64,000 nt of DNA from Aplidium turbinatum (taxonomy: Eukaryota > Chordata > Ascidiacea > Aplousobranchia > Polyclinidae). The position numbers and the translations under genes are program-made. Under the pieces are notes generated by a model. That model ran no database searches. It saw nothing but the letters and a program-made list of their open reading frames with translations, and had not been told where the DNA came from. The stretch spans positions 37,207,824-37,271,823 of the forward strand of contig OU964919.1 in NCBI GenBank assembly GCA_918807975.1. Reading direction: 5' to 3'. Below, piece after piece: positions 1 to 10,491 of this stretch (positions within the stretch are counted from its first letter, which is position 1; every line of letters begins with the position of its first letter).

Positions 1-426
1 TACAGAAATGTCATAGAATGGTGTTTTGCTTTCTGTCCAGAACCTTTTGTCCAAAACTCATAGTGTGGCATTAACTAAATTTTGTATATCATTGACCACA
101 TTATCATTGAATGGATTTACAAGGATATCAAAACATTGTTTTAGCTCCTACAAATCTGGCCAGGATCTCCTCCAGTAGTCCTTGCAATTTATTTTAGTAT
201 TTGTCTACTTTGTGGTCTGAATTTGCCTCTTTAAGAAAGCATTTATTCTCATTCTAACATTAAGAAAATGACAGAATGTTTTCGACATTATGTTTCTTTA
301 AAAAAGTTTGACTTTGTTTTGAAAACATAAAACCGTTTGAGCTGCGTCTGATATAAGCTTTTGAGTTGTGAGGTAACAGCACAAATGTGTTGTTATACAC
401 TCGGCCTATTCCAAATTGTCAATGTT
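1..426. other. AT-rich stretch without a recognisable gene
   Basis: No convincing exon, repeat end or RNA gene is seen here. The short open frame beginning near 361 runs straight into the SINE and is not a gene. Confidence 0.6.
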
Positions 427-715
427 GTCCTGTTAGCTCAGTGGTTACGCGCCCGGCTCAAGATCACGCCACGCTGGTTCGACTCTCGGGGTGTGCACTT
501 GAGCAATGCATTTCAGGACTGCTCTCCATTCAGCGGCATCTAGTAAATGGCATCTAGTAAACGCAACAACACTTCAACAATCAGAAAACTTCACTCTGCC
601 AATCTCGGTAACCGGCCCTGTGTCAAGAGCCTCTACAAGTAGGCAAAACTAGACCAGGAATAACCTATTAAGGCTTTGTCAGTTCAAGGATAAAGATTCA
701 AAACCAACCAGGTTG
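427..715 (+). mobile_element. tRNA-derived SINE, copy 1
   Basis: The head carries a pol III A box (TTAGCTCAGTGG) and a B box (GGTTCGACTCTC) in tRNA-like spacing. It is followed by a body with GGACTGCTCTCCATTCAGCGG, CACTCTGCCAATCTCGGTAA and a 3' end near AAAGATTCAAAACCA. The same order recurs near 9526 (most complete), in truncated form at 1836, and inverted at 48640, so this is a dispersed family of about 290-300 bp. A short internal duplication (ATGGCATCTAGTAAA) is specific to this copy. No clear target duplication is visible. Confidence 0.85.
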
Positions 716-1370
716 AGTGTATTATACTATTCAGATAGAAAAGCCGTAAAAGAATATGTCGGCGAGCCGCAGTTTGGCCACTGTTGGACGTGTGACTTTT
801 TACCTAGTCACATTGATATTACATAGCTGTTTACTTTTGTGTGTCTATCACTGTTGATACCTCTGTTAATCTTAATTGTTATTATCTTTATTAGTTTTTT
901 TTCTTATTAGTTATTATCTTTAGTTATTATTTTATTAGTTTCATTTTAGTTGTTTACGTACTGTACATGATTGAAAGATGAATAAGCACTCTGCTTTACA
1001 ACATCTCATATATTATTATAATGTTACTTGATCATGACAATCTTGTTGTCAATATCAACAAAGAAGTTCTATATAATTTTAAATTTTTTTGCAATGAAAT
1101 TAGTGAAAATCATATGGTACATCTGTCAAGAACAAATTTAATAACATGGTAAGCCTAATCCTTATAACCAAAATTTGACTTTATACTTTTAAAAAGGCTT
1201 TGCAAAGGACAGAATTTTGTTATAATGTTTAAATGAAGCTAGGATAATTTTTCCGAAGTTTCCTCAAATGTGAGAAATCTGGAGTCAAGTTCCTGGGACT
1301 TTTTATTCACAGAGATTCAAGATTGCCAGATATTTTTTATATCTCCAGCCCAACTGCTAGTTCAGTTTAT
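716..1370. other. AT-rich intergenic stretch
   Basis: The stretch has runs of TTATTAG and TTATC near 870-950 but no exon, terminal repeat or RNA gene that I can support. Confidence 0.5.
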
Positions 1371-1460
1371 TTTTATTTCTGACCATCACAGCGAAAAAAC
1401 AATATATGACAAACATAGCAGAGGTCTAGAAAACGGTAGAAGCGACAAAAGCGGACGTTA
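1370..1460 (-). repeat. Dispersed retroposon 3' tail, copy 1 (inverted)
   Basis: Read on the minus strand this segment has TTTTCTAGACCTCTGCTATG, then GATGGTCAGAAATAAA and an AACTGAACT-like end. The same order occurs on the plus strand at 46735-46815, and its end also at 3215-3262. The A-rich end followed by TGAACT pentamers resembles the 3' end of a LINE or SINE. The parent element is not identifiable here. Confidence 0.6.
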
Positions 1461-1835
1461 TAGCGTGCACCGTGCATGATATCAAAGCAGGATAATCAGT
1501 TTAAAATATGGCACAGTCGCTATCAATAAGTAATTCAATGATTTGCAAAGTGAAACAAGCTCACAACCAAAAGTAGCCCAATATGTGAAATGTTGCTCAA
1601 GTAAAAGCAAAAACGAGATTTTTAGCCACAAATAGCACTTATTTTGTGAAATTTAGTTTGAAATGAAACAAAACTAATCAAAATCAAGCAGCCCATGACC
1701 CGTGGGCCGTGGCTACTAAAAATGTCCAACAACTTCGAAACAAAATTTGTCCAATTTCGCAGAAAAACTCTGTAACTGGCAACTTTGCAAAGACAGATTT
1801 TCGAGACAATGGAAAATGAATTTCCCCCACCTCCG

Positions 1836-2005
1836 TTCCGATAGCTCAGTTGGATAACGCGTGACTTTGTGAACAAAGAATCTTCAAGATCAAGCGGCGC
1901 TGATTCGACTCTCGAGGTGTGCGCTTGAGCAACGCATTCTAAGGACTGCTCTCTATTCAGCGGCATCTAATGGATGGAATAATTCCCCGGCAATAACACT
2001 TTGTA
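1836..2005 (+). mobile_element. tRNA-derived SINE, copy 2 (3' truncated)
   Basis: It has A box GATAGCTCAGTTGG, a longer anticodon-arm region than copies 1 and 3, a B-box-like ATTCGACTCTC, then the family body GGACTGCTCTCTATTCAGCGG. Similarity stops after CAATAACACTTTG, so the last third of the family is missing. The extended tRNA-like middle suggests an older subfamily. Confidence 0.8.
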
Positions 2006-2354
2006 ACATGTAGGCCTACCATGTTTTTAACTAACAAATTAAATTATGAGAACATTTGGTCGAAACCTATGTGAACTGCAATTTGCAAATAGCCTACACT
2101 TCATTTCAACCGTGAAAATTCAAAACCTAAATTCTGCTCTTACGGAATTTAGGTAGCGCTTTCTGTTAACAATAATGCCATTCTCACGGAATTTAGCTTA
2201 CCACATCCGTAGCCTATTTCTAAAACGAATGGTCATTTTATTTTTGTTTGGATGCGAAACGTACATAGGTAAAACAAAAACGTACAGTGTGCATCCAATG
2301 AGAGAGTGCGAAAGACCGTAACCCTGAAGGCGTAGGAGGCCGTCGAGTCTGCAC

Positions 2355-2768
2355 CAGTGGCGTATATTCAGGGTGTTCAAGGTGTGCACTGCACACCTCA
2401 AGAAATCCAGAAAAAAAGAAAATTTCCATCGGTTGTCGATGTTCTTTACTTTCATGATATTCTAACATCTTGCTGCATGCGGATTGCTTTCTTTTCAATT
2501 GCAAAACTCTTCCCTTCTAATTTTAATACTCCAAATTTTAATACTTCTAATTTTAATACTTTTAATACTCATTTTAATACTACTTGAGGTCATTGCCTTT
2601 AATTTTTTTCGGTCATTACCTTTAAGCTGGGTGTGCATTGACAGCTTTGCGAGTGCTATTTATAATAAACAATTAAGAAAAATGACGTCACAAGGCAGCG
2701 AAAACAGCAATGGTTTTAGGTCAGCCAGGCTGTGCACTCGCTGATCTGCACACCTTGGCGCGTCATTG
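2355..2768. mobile_element. Possible decayed hAT-type MITE with an AT-rich tandem repeat
   Basis: The left end CAGTGGCGTATATTCAGG looks like a common hAT terminus, and the right end GGCGCGTCATTG is a poor inverted match. GTGTGCACTGCACACC near the left and GCTGTGCACTCGC near the right add inverted similarity. Between 2518 and 2588 lies an imperfect tandem run of TTTTAATACT units. No matching 8-bp flanks are seen, so this call is weak. Confidence 0.3.
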
Positions 2769-3581
2769 GGGAATCCCAGGCAATAGCAAGTTTTAGCTTG
2801 TTGGATTAGAGTTTGAGGTGATCAGCGTTGGAAACAACTTTTGCTAGAACTAAAGCAAAAGCAAGCTTTCTACGACGACGTAATTCAAAAATTTATTGCA
2901 CAAACAAGAAGAATCGAATTATGCTATAGATGAATTTTCCTTCTGTAGTCGAGGTGTTAAACATTTTCGTTTTTACTAAGTAGTACGGCGGATAAAAGTA
3001 CAGCCGACCAACATAGCAATCGACTTTCTTTTCTTGTTTATTATCGAGTTGCTTTGCTATTGTTTTTTGTTTTAACTTTCACCTGTTTGTTTTTAATTCG
3101 CTTGTACATTTCTCAAGGTGTTGCGACCGTGCCTAATCCTTGCATGAAGTAAATCATTTCCATCTCGAGCACGCTTTAACTTTCGCGTTTTTCCAGACTC
3201 CTGCTGTGTTATGGCAAGTAATATTGTTCGTTTTGATGGTCGGAAATAAAAAGTGAACTGAAGTAGACTTTAGAAATATGTGACTTTATGACTTTATGTG
3301 ACTTTATGTGACTTTAGAAATGCAACTTAATGTTTGATATTATTAAGTCTTTCATTCAATGCGCTGTCAAATAAATATCTATTTTGTATTCTTCTCCATT
3401 CCGACAACATTATTTTTGTCAGTTCTGTTCATGTTCAGAATTTGTGCTGAAAATGCTCTCTGAACGCACCAAATTCAATGTTAATTTTAAAAATTTTTTA
3501 ACGTAATTTAAACTATTTAGTTGAAAGCAAGCCAGCAGCAAAGGGTGAAAAAAATGTCAAATTGGCAATTTACCCTTCTAA
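2769..3581. other. No gene seen; one retroposon tail inside
   Basis: The stretch includes a dispersed tail motif at 3215-3262 (GATGGTCGGAAATAAAAAG, then TGAACTGAAG) matching the 1370 and 46735 copies, and a short tandem GACTTTATGT run at 3285-3320. Nothing else can be supported. Confidence 0.5.
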
Positions 3582-3757
3582 TGTTGGCGGAACAACGGAG
3601 TTGCGCGTCCCGGTATCTACTGTCCCTATAGGCTAGGCCTACCCCTAGACATGAAACCCTAAATTACCCTTTTGTGTCTAAGAGGCTCAAAGTCTGTCAC
3701 TAAGCACAAGACCTCTCAATAATCAAAAAAAGCCTACACTGGGGGCTCGTCCGGGAT
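3582..3757 (+). mobile_element. Solo-LTR-like fossil with tRNA-Pro primer site
   Basis: A segment starting TGTTGGCGGAACAACGG and ending in ACA is followed one base later by TGGGGGCTCGTCCGGGAT (3740-3757). That 18-mer is identical to the tRNA-Pro primer-binding site known from gammaretroviruses and used by some LTR elements. A poorer second copy (TGGGGACTCGTC) follows about 50 bp downstream. No coding region is attached. It is best read as a small, old LTR remnant. The LTR boundaries are inferred from the TG...CA rule only. Confidence 0.45.
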
Positions 3758-3837
3758 TTGGCTTACAATAATCAAAAAAGTCTACACTGGGGACTCGTCT
3801 TCCGGGGATTAGACATTAGAAAACAAAAAAAGTCCAC

Positions 3838-3905
3838 AACTTCAACAATCTGAAACTTCACTCTGTCAATCTCTCAGTAACCGGCCCTGCGTCAAAGCCT
3901 CTACA
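3838..3905 (+). repeat. SINE-body-like segment upstream of LINE
   Basis: The sequence ACTTCAACAATCTGAAACTT, then CACTCTGTCAATCTC, AGTAACCGGCCCTGCGTCAA and GCCTCTAC parallels the middle of the SINE family (for example 9675-9735). It lacks the tRNA head and tail and sits directly before the LINE coding region. It could be a SINE fragment, or a module shared with the LINE 5' region. Confidence 0.6.
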
Positions 3906-3919
3906 CAAAGCCTCAACAC

Positions 3920-6503
3920 AAATTGGGGGGGGGGGAGAACAAGCATCTTCTCGTGGTCTCTCCCGTCAGCACCATATCTTTAAGAAAAAAAGATAGGCTA
4001 TGCGAAGCGAAGCTTGTCACACTCGAGCAAACCAGGCCCAGGTTCAGCGCAGGGTGGATAGGGAAACGCCCTTCTCAGGGCGCGGCAGCTTCTCTGTCGA
4101 AAAGTAGCCTACCGACGACCCACCGTACTGCAGCTGAACACCCAGGGCATTACGGCCAGCATGCTCAGCATCATCGAGTATCTGGCCACAAAACATCAGG
4201 CTTTCGTTATTCTCCTCCAGGAGACCCACTGCACATCTGTGGATAAGTTGGTATTACCCAACTTTACACTCGCAGGCGCAACCATCAGCAGGAAACACGG
4301 CCTCGCCACGTTTGTCCATGAGCAACTGAGCTGGACGCCAATAGACCAGTCCAGTGCCCAATCGGAGATAGAGTGGTTATGCATAGACATATCAGGCTAT
4401 CACATCATTAATGTCTATAAGCCACCACCCTTACGCTTAACACCAACAGCCATCCCAGTGTTCCCCAACCCAGCCTCTATGCTGGCGATTTTAATTGCTA
4501 CCACGTTGACTGGGGCCACAACACCACCAACACCGACGGAGAAAACCTGGCCTCATGGTCAGCCAATAATAACCTCACCCTACTGCACGATCCCAAGGGT
4601 GCAGCGAGCTTCTTCTCCGGACGCTGGAACACTGGTACAAACCCGGATCTGGCTTTCGCAAGTGATGACCCCGATAATTGCCAACCGGACAGACGTGTGC
4701 TAGAGAAGTTCCCCAGGTCCCAACATCGACCCTCGATTATCACGGCTCCAACGCTCATAATGCCTGTCCCGAGCAAGCCGGTTAAGCGATGGAACTTCAG
4801 AATGGCTAACTGGGAGTACTATAACCTCCTCACCAATGAAGCCACACAGTATCTCCCATCCCCTCACACCAGCAGCGTGGAAGAAGCCTACCAGGACTTT
4901 TGTGATGCAATAACATCAGCGGCAAAACAATCCATTCCCCGCGGCCGACGAAAGACCTACATACCGTGTTGGGATAAGGAGTGCGAAAGCCTCTACTCCG
5001 ACTTCCTCCACGCCTCTCAGGGCAATGACACCAACTTAAAGAGGAAGGAGCGCTGGACAGAAGCCGTTGAATCAGTCGACTTCACGCACTCCAGCCGCAT
5101 AACATGGAGTAGGCCTACACTGAACAACCTAACTGGCAGATCACGTGCCTCTCGTCAACAATGTCCCGTTTCAGCAAATTCTATCGCCTCACAACTTGTG
5201 GAGAACGGGAAATACAAATCGAGAGACCGTGAATCAGATAGATCCGTCTTGCAAGAAATGACGGACCTCTGGAGGGTAACAACCCCAGACGGGGACAACA
5301 TCTCGGGTGAGTTCACCCTGGAAGAATTTTCCGCCGCTCTCCAGCACATCAAGCCAGGTAAAGCCCCGGGCCCTGCATGACCACCTATGCCCGGAGTTAA
5401 TACTCCATGCTGCTGCCTCCTTAAAGTCCTGGTTAAAAGACTTCCTTTCCTGCTGTTTGCGCCACCTGAGAATTCACAGAATCTGGAGAAGAGCCCTTGT
5501 GGTTGCAGTCCCTAAGTCGAAGAAGCCTCCAGGGGATCCGAAGAGTTACCGTCCAATCTCACTGCTCTGCATCTGCATCCCCTTCAAGATTCTCGAGATA
5601 CTCATCTACGCCGGTGTCGAACCAATAATAGATCCGCAGCTCCGCCGTGAACAAGTTGGTTTCCGACACGGACGATCAACCGTAGATCAGGTCACACTTA
5701 TGACCCAAGACATTGAGGACAGCTTTTCGGCTATGAAGAAGGCTGGCGCCGTGTTTGTTGATCTCACGGCTGCCTATGATACCGTATGGCATAGCGGCCC
5801 TACCTGCAAGTTACTCCGTCTGCTCCTAGACAGACACATGGTCCATATGATGATGGAACTTGTGCAAAACCGCAGTTTTACCCTCACAACCGGTAGCGGT
5901 CGTCGAAGCAGACTACGCCGACTTAAAAACGGCGTCCCACAGGGCTCAGTCTTGGCTCCTCTCCTGTTCAACATATACACCTACGACTTGCCCCCCACCA
6001 TCTCCAGGAAATATTCTTACGCAGACGACCTGGCACTCCTGCACTCAGCAGGAAACTGGCAGTCAGTAGAGAGGAACCTCAGCCAAGACATGTAAACACT
6101 ATCAGAAAACCTCCAGAAATGGAAGCTACAGCTCAGCAAGTCAAAGACAGTGTGGGCGGCCTTCCACCTTAACAACCGGAAGGCACATCGTGAGATAAAG
6201 ATCAAGATTGATGGGGAACGCCTGCCCTACTGTGCCGAACCTACATAGCCTACCACGGCATAACCCTGGACAGGTCACTCACGTACCGCCGGCACTTGAA
6301 GTCACTGCGCAAAAAACTATCTACACGCGTCGCACTTTTGAGGCGATTGGCGGGTTCCGGCTGGGGAGCTGGTGCTAAAACTCTTCGTACAGCTACCCTA
6401 GCTCTTGTTCATTCCGCCACTGAGTACTGCGCGCTGGTCTGGTGTCGTAGTTCTCACACCCACCAGATTGATACCGCCATCAACGACGCACTGCGTAGGG
6501 GAA
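3920..6503 (+). mobile_element. Endonuclease/RT non-LTR retrotransposon (Jockey/I-group-like), decayed
   Basis: The element starts near a G-run (3922) and encodes, in order, an APE-type endonuclease, a reverse transcriptase and part of the C-terminal region. It is cut off at about 6503, where unrelated inverted-repeat DNA begins. The family's usual C-terminal Cys/His stretch is missing here, but a separate 3' fragment of what looks like the same family lies at 17185-17360. No poly-A tail or target duplication is visible. The clade is a guess from protein similarity that I remember. Confidence 0.85.
4125..6503 (+). pseudogene. LINE endonuclease-reverse transcriptase pseudogene
   Basis: The endonuclease begins LQLNTQGITASMLSIIEYL with the VILLQETH motif (4125-4480). 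It continues in another frame with GDFNCYHVDW, LASWSANNN and SQHRPSIIT (4480-5380). The RT follows in a third frame: PKSYRPISLL, VGFRHGRSTVDQ, VFVDLTAAYDTVWH, NGVPQGSVLAPLLFNIY and the catalytic YADD near 6020. There is an in-frame stop near 6093. The C-terminal stretch ITLDRSLTYRRHL, LRRLAGSGWGAG and EYCALVWCRS ends abruptly near 6503. At least two frame changes and one stop are present, plus two TAG(G)CCTA micro-insertions (5109, 6246) described in the findings. The copy is not functional. Confidence 0.85.
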
Positions 6504-7620
6504 GGTCGGGTTAGTTGAGTCACTTTTTGCATTTTTTTTTTTTTATGAGTTGCTTTTATTTCTTCATTCACAGTGCCTTCTGGGTATATTAAACAATGTT
6601 TGTAGGAAGTAGGTTACAAGCCTTATCGAACGACGACAACCGGGTCCACAGGTGTTTAAAAAGTAGTAGTCAAATGGCTCAACTAACACCACGGTCAGGG
6701 TTAGTTGAGCCACAGACTGGGGTTAGTTGAGCCTCATTTATTATTTTTGAAAACACAAATTTAACCACGTTTTCTTTCCAAGCCTTAGTTTATATTTAAA
6801 GTAATAATATCAATATATGAAAACAGGTTAACAATTGTTCTAAGAGTCGCTCGTAACTCAATGTACACATCAAATAATGAAGGTATTGCTACGGCATCCA
6901 AATAACACCATTTCATTAAAGCTTGACCAAGTTTATTTGCCTTTGTTGAGTTTTATGTAGCCTAGTTCAAAGAGATTTATTGAACCGTGAACAGACTTAT
7001 CCAACGGCTGCAATCTATGCAAGGTGTGTGGAGGTATCGTCAGGGATATCTAAAGAAGGGGATGTGAAGGCTCACAGCGATTGCCTTATTCTTATGACAC
7101 TACCAGGGCGGTAGTTTGTAGCGCGTGAAACATGCCGTTCTTGCCGTGAAACATGCGTGAAAATTGCAGAAAGTTTTGTAATGCAACTGGTACAGTCAGC
7201 TACCAAAGACAGTTAGTAAACGTTAAATAGAGCATATTTAAAGAATACTTGTTTGGAAAGACAGTTGGAAAGTTACCAGTAAGCTGTTTTTCTTAACAAA
7301 GCCTTTGCAGTAGGGTAGATGTAAAGCAACTGTACAGGTATTTGAATTAACAATTAACCATGAGCATGCAGTGAGCATCCAGGCTTGATGCTAATAGCAC
7401 AATGCAGGTTATTATAACAACATTTAACTACTATCGGTGCCAATTGTTATTTTACGGTAAACAGAGATTATTTACGATAAACAAAAGCCCTTTTATTGTC
7501 AGACGTATTAAAAGCCTTCGTATTCCCTTCTTTAGATATCCCTGGGTATCGTAAGCATTATAACACCCTTTTAACACTGGCTCAACTAACACCAAAGGCA
7601 GTGGCTCAACTAATACCTTA
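6503..7620. mobile_element. Inverted-repeat element with GTTAGTTGAG ends
   Basis: The left end carries GGTCGGGTTAGTTGAGTCAC and, near 6676-6735, two more copies of the motif in both orientations. The right end carries GGCTCAACTAACACC and GGCTCAACTAATACC (7571-7615). The ends are thus multi-copy inverted repeats around a noncoding core, as in a non-autonomous DNA element. It abuts the truncated LINE, so it either inserted there or marks a rearrangement junction. The exact termini and target duplication are not resolved. Confidence 0.5.
7041..7544. mobile_element. hAT-type MITE (504 bp) with perfect 8-bp duplication
   Basis: The termini are CAGGGATATCTAAAGAAGGG at the left and its near-perfect inverse at the right (CCCTTCTTTAGATATCCCTG). 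They are flanked by the direct repeat GGTATCGT (7033-7040 and 7545-7552). The interior is AT-rich and noncoding. It is nested inside the 6503-7620 element, so it is the younger of the two. Confidence 0.85.
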
Positions 7621-8405
7621 ACTATAAAGCCATGAAAATGTTAAACTAAAGCAAAACTTCATGGTACACTATGCCTCTTTTTATTCAGAAGGTAGCTTGT
7701 TTGGTAAGCTACCAAACAAATTAAATGAAACTGTCTCAGTAACCAAGTATAAAAAATATTATTGGACATACCTCTATTTTCAAAATCTACTTTCCAAGGT
7801 CAAAACACAACTTTTTAACTTCAGCACCACATATAATTGGTCACAACGGTAAACCATAATCTCTTCGTGGGAAAATTGTAACATAAGATTTCCGGATCCG
7901 TTCGTCTGTATGCAATGACCGAAAAGAAACACTCTTCTGAAACGTCTATTCAAGAATTGTATTTCTGTAAAAAATAGCCCACTGGCCGTCGAAACTGACG
8001 TGCAACGTGATACACCACTAAACTTGTCACTACAAAACAAATTACTTGGATAAAGACGGAAATTTCGTCCAGCTGGCAAGCACAAAGCAAAACAGTTAAA
8101 TATGCGACCAACTCTCAAGTAACAATTTTAAGAATGACGAAAATAATTTGCAATATCTCAAACGCACGTAGGCAGCTACTGTGACGTAACAATGATAACC
8201 AATGATAAGTTATTCAAGCACCTGTTCAAGTTTGGCTTACACCTGTTCAAGTAATTAAAGATTTAACGATGATGTAATGTTATGCTGCAGCTGCAATATT
8301 TTACAGGTCTTGCAAGCGATAATGCAATCTGCTCACTTTTTTAGAAACATTCCATTACGTAATACGCTAAGATTCAGTAGACCTGAACGGTTTTACATGA
8401 CGTTT
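7621..8405. other. No recognisable gene
   Basis: Short open frames on both strands (near 7661 and 7780-8118) overlap each other and show no domain, splice context or repeat. I see nothing I can name. Confidence 0.5.
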
Positions 8406-8958
8406 GATTTGGACAAAGGTGGGCAGTAACTAGTTAAAAAAGTAACTAGTTACATAACTAGTTACTTTTTGAGTAACTGTAACTGTAACTTCGTTACTTT
8501 TTTGAAAAAGTAACGATAAGCGGTAACTAGCTACTATTTTATCGTTTTTCAACAGTTACTAGTTACAGTTACTTGATTTCCCAAACAAAAATGGGTCGTT
8601 TGTTTTTCAGTTTATGGCAGTTTTTTTGTAGTGGTCAAATTATTTGTTTGGGAGAGATTATAGGCATTCGGCGACAAGAAGCGAGGTTGTGTACAGAAAG
8701 GAGCTGTGTACACTGCGAGATAGGATTTTGCGGTGTACCAGCGACAGAAAGGAGGCCGCGTAAACTGCGAGGTAGGATTTCGCAGTGTTCTATACGGATA
8801 GATGTCTGTGACGCCACAATCCGTTGTTTGTTCCCCCACTAAGCTGTCTGTTTTTAGAAATTTCAGCTTCTCCTTTTTTGTAAAGCGATTCTTTTTTTGT
8901 AGATTGTGATTATATAGCTTTGAACACAGGTAGACGCGGTAGTCAGTAGTGGAAAGTC

Positions 8959-9524
8959 AAAATGGATTAGTTTTTGTCTAAAGTATCAGAGACTGAAGCA
9001 AACCCCACTGGTAATGCCACCAATATGCCAATATCTGGACATTCTGCAATCAGAAGAGAAGGCATATATGGGCATGACGAGGAAAAGACTACAAGAACTT
9101 CGAAACAGCGACAAGGTGGCTGTCTGCCTGCCAGCCATTACTACCCGATTGTTGAAATCTTTGGAAAACAGATTTGACCATGTTTTTGATGATAGTGACT
9201 GCCAGTTAGCTGCTGCTTTTCACCCACAATTCCGACTTTCTTGGCTTTACAAGGGTGAAGAAATTAAGACGCCTCTACATCCCAAAATTGTTAACCTATT
9301 ACAGAACCACAGCAATTTCAACATCGACGATGCAGCAAGCAACAGCGACACTGATGTTGACAGGCATGCAACAGATGACTTTTTTGCTCTGTTATTTAAA
9401 AAAAAAAAAAAAAAAGGAAGTTGGTGCCGCAAAAATTTTAAATGAATTTTTCGAACGTAACCCAACAAAGGCAGTTACGTTTGATGCATTCCCCAATGAA
9501 GCCATGAGGCGTTTGTTCTTGCGT
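8959..9524 (+). pseudogene. hAT transposase remnant, internally deleted
   Basis: The frame opens ATGGATTAG...: an N-terminal stretch resembling MDxFLSKVSETEA with a stop at codon 3. It passes almost at once to C-terminal-half sequence: LPAITTRLLKSLENRFDHVF, CQLAAAFHPQFRLSWL and the K-rich region. A run of 18 A residues (9399-9416) shifts the frame, after which ILNEFFERNPTKAVTFDAF and EAMRRLFLR continue. The hATC dimerisation segment is then interrupted by the SINE, and a weak continuation (PGANLRVFF) follows near 9838. The zinc finger and most of the catalytic core are absent, so the protein is not functional. Confidence 0.75.
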
Positions 9525-9525
9525 C

Positions 9526-9830
9526 CGCCCCGTTAGCTCAGTGGTTACGCGTCGGGCTCAAGATCACGCGGCGCTGGTGCGACTCTCGGGGTGTGCGCTT
9601 GAGCAACGCATTTCAGGACTGCTCTTCATTCAGCGGCACCTAGTGAATGGAATAATTTCTCGGCAACAACACTTCAACAATCGGAAAACTTCACTCTGCC
9701 AATCTCGGTAACCGGCCCTGCGTCAAGAGCTTCTAAAAGTATGCGAACAAGTACCAGGAATAACCTATCAAGGCTTTGTCAGTCCGAAGTTAAAGATTCA
9801 AAAACCATTCAAAAACCAAACCATACAATA
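9526..9830 (+). mobile_element. tRNA-derived SINE, copy 3 (most complete)
   Basis: It has A box TTAGCTCAGTGG, a B-box-like GGTGCGACTCTC, the family body GGACTGCTCTTCATTCAGCGG, CACTCTGCCAATCTCGGTAA and a tail made of repeated TTCAAAAACC. It lies inside the hATC-coding part of the hAT transposase remnant. It is therefore younger than that hAT copy. Confidence 0.87.
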
Positions 9831-10491
9831 CCCCTATCCAGGCGCGAATCTAAGAGTTTTTTTCGGGGAAGGCCAGAAAATTTGAAAATCCATTAAAAAG
9901 AAAGAAAAAGCTAAACAGATATGAACAATGATACTACGACATATACGATATGCTATAAAATAGACATTAAAACAACCATTTTCATCAATTGTGATGCCGA
10001 GGGACTAATATCAGCTGTTTAGAAGCATATCAAACCATTTGATGCGGAAACATACAATTTCTACAACTCTATTGCTTATCACGGAGTGTCCTGTGCATGT
10101 CGTTTTTTCAATTTTTTATTGTTTTATATTCGGTTGGCGGACGTTTTGGTTTTGGGGTTAGATTATGGATTCTTAGAAGCATTATAGTATGTGGACAGCT
10201 AGCGGAGTGGTCGCTGTTTTGTAGTTAGGCAACAGCTACGAACAAAGTATCATCTTGCCCTTTATCATGTATTTTTCAACTTGTACTTCATAGAAAGAAG
10301 AATAGTTGTAGATCAGTACTCATATACATGCATCTTCTTTGAAAAGTAACTGTAACTAGTAACTGTAACTGTAACTAGTTACTTTTTAAAAAACGGTAAC
10401 TGTAACTGAAACTAGTTACTTTTTGAGCGAAGTAACTGTAACTGTAACGCAGTTACTTTAAAAGTTACTAGTGCCCACCACTGGATTTGGT

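Larger units (their letters stand above)
8414..10483 (+). mobile_element. hAT transposon (2.07 kb), internally deleted
   Basis: The termini are CAAAGGTGGGCAGTAACTAG at the left and a right end whose inverse is CAGTGGTGGGCACTAGTAAC. They are flanked by GATTTGGA (8406-8413) and GATTTGGT (10484-10491), an 8-bp duplication with one mismatch. About 150 bp of subterminal DNA at each end is built from repeats of AGTAACTGTAACTAGTTAC. The element carries a transposase remnant at 8959-9520 and a SINE at 9526-9830. It is non-autonomous. Confidence 0.88.

Noticed and set aside
427-500. tRNA gene
   Set aside because: The A and B boxes are tRNA-like, but the arms do not pair well and the same head recurs with a common 3' body, so it is a SINE head.
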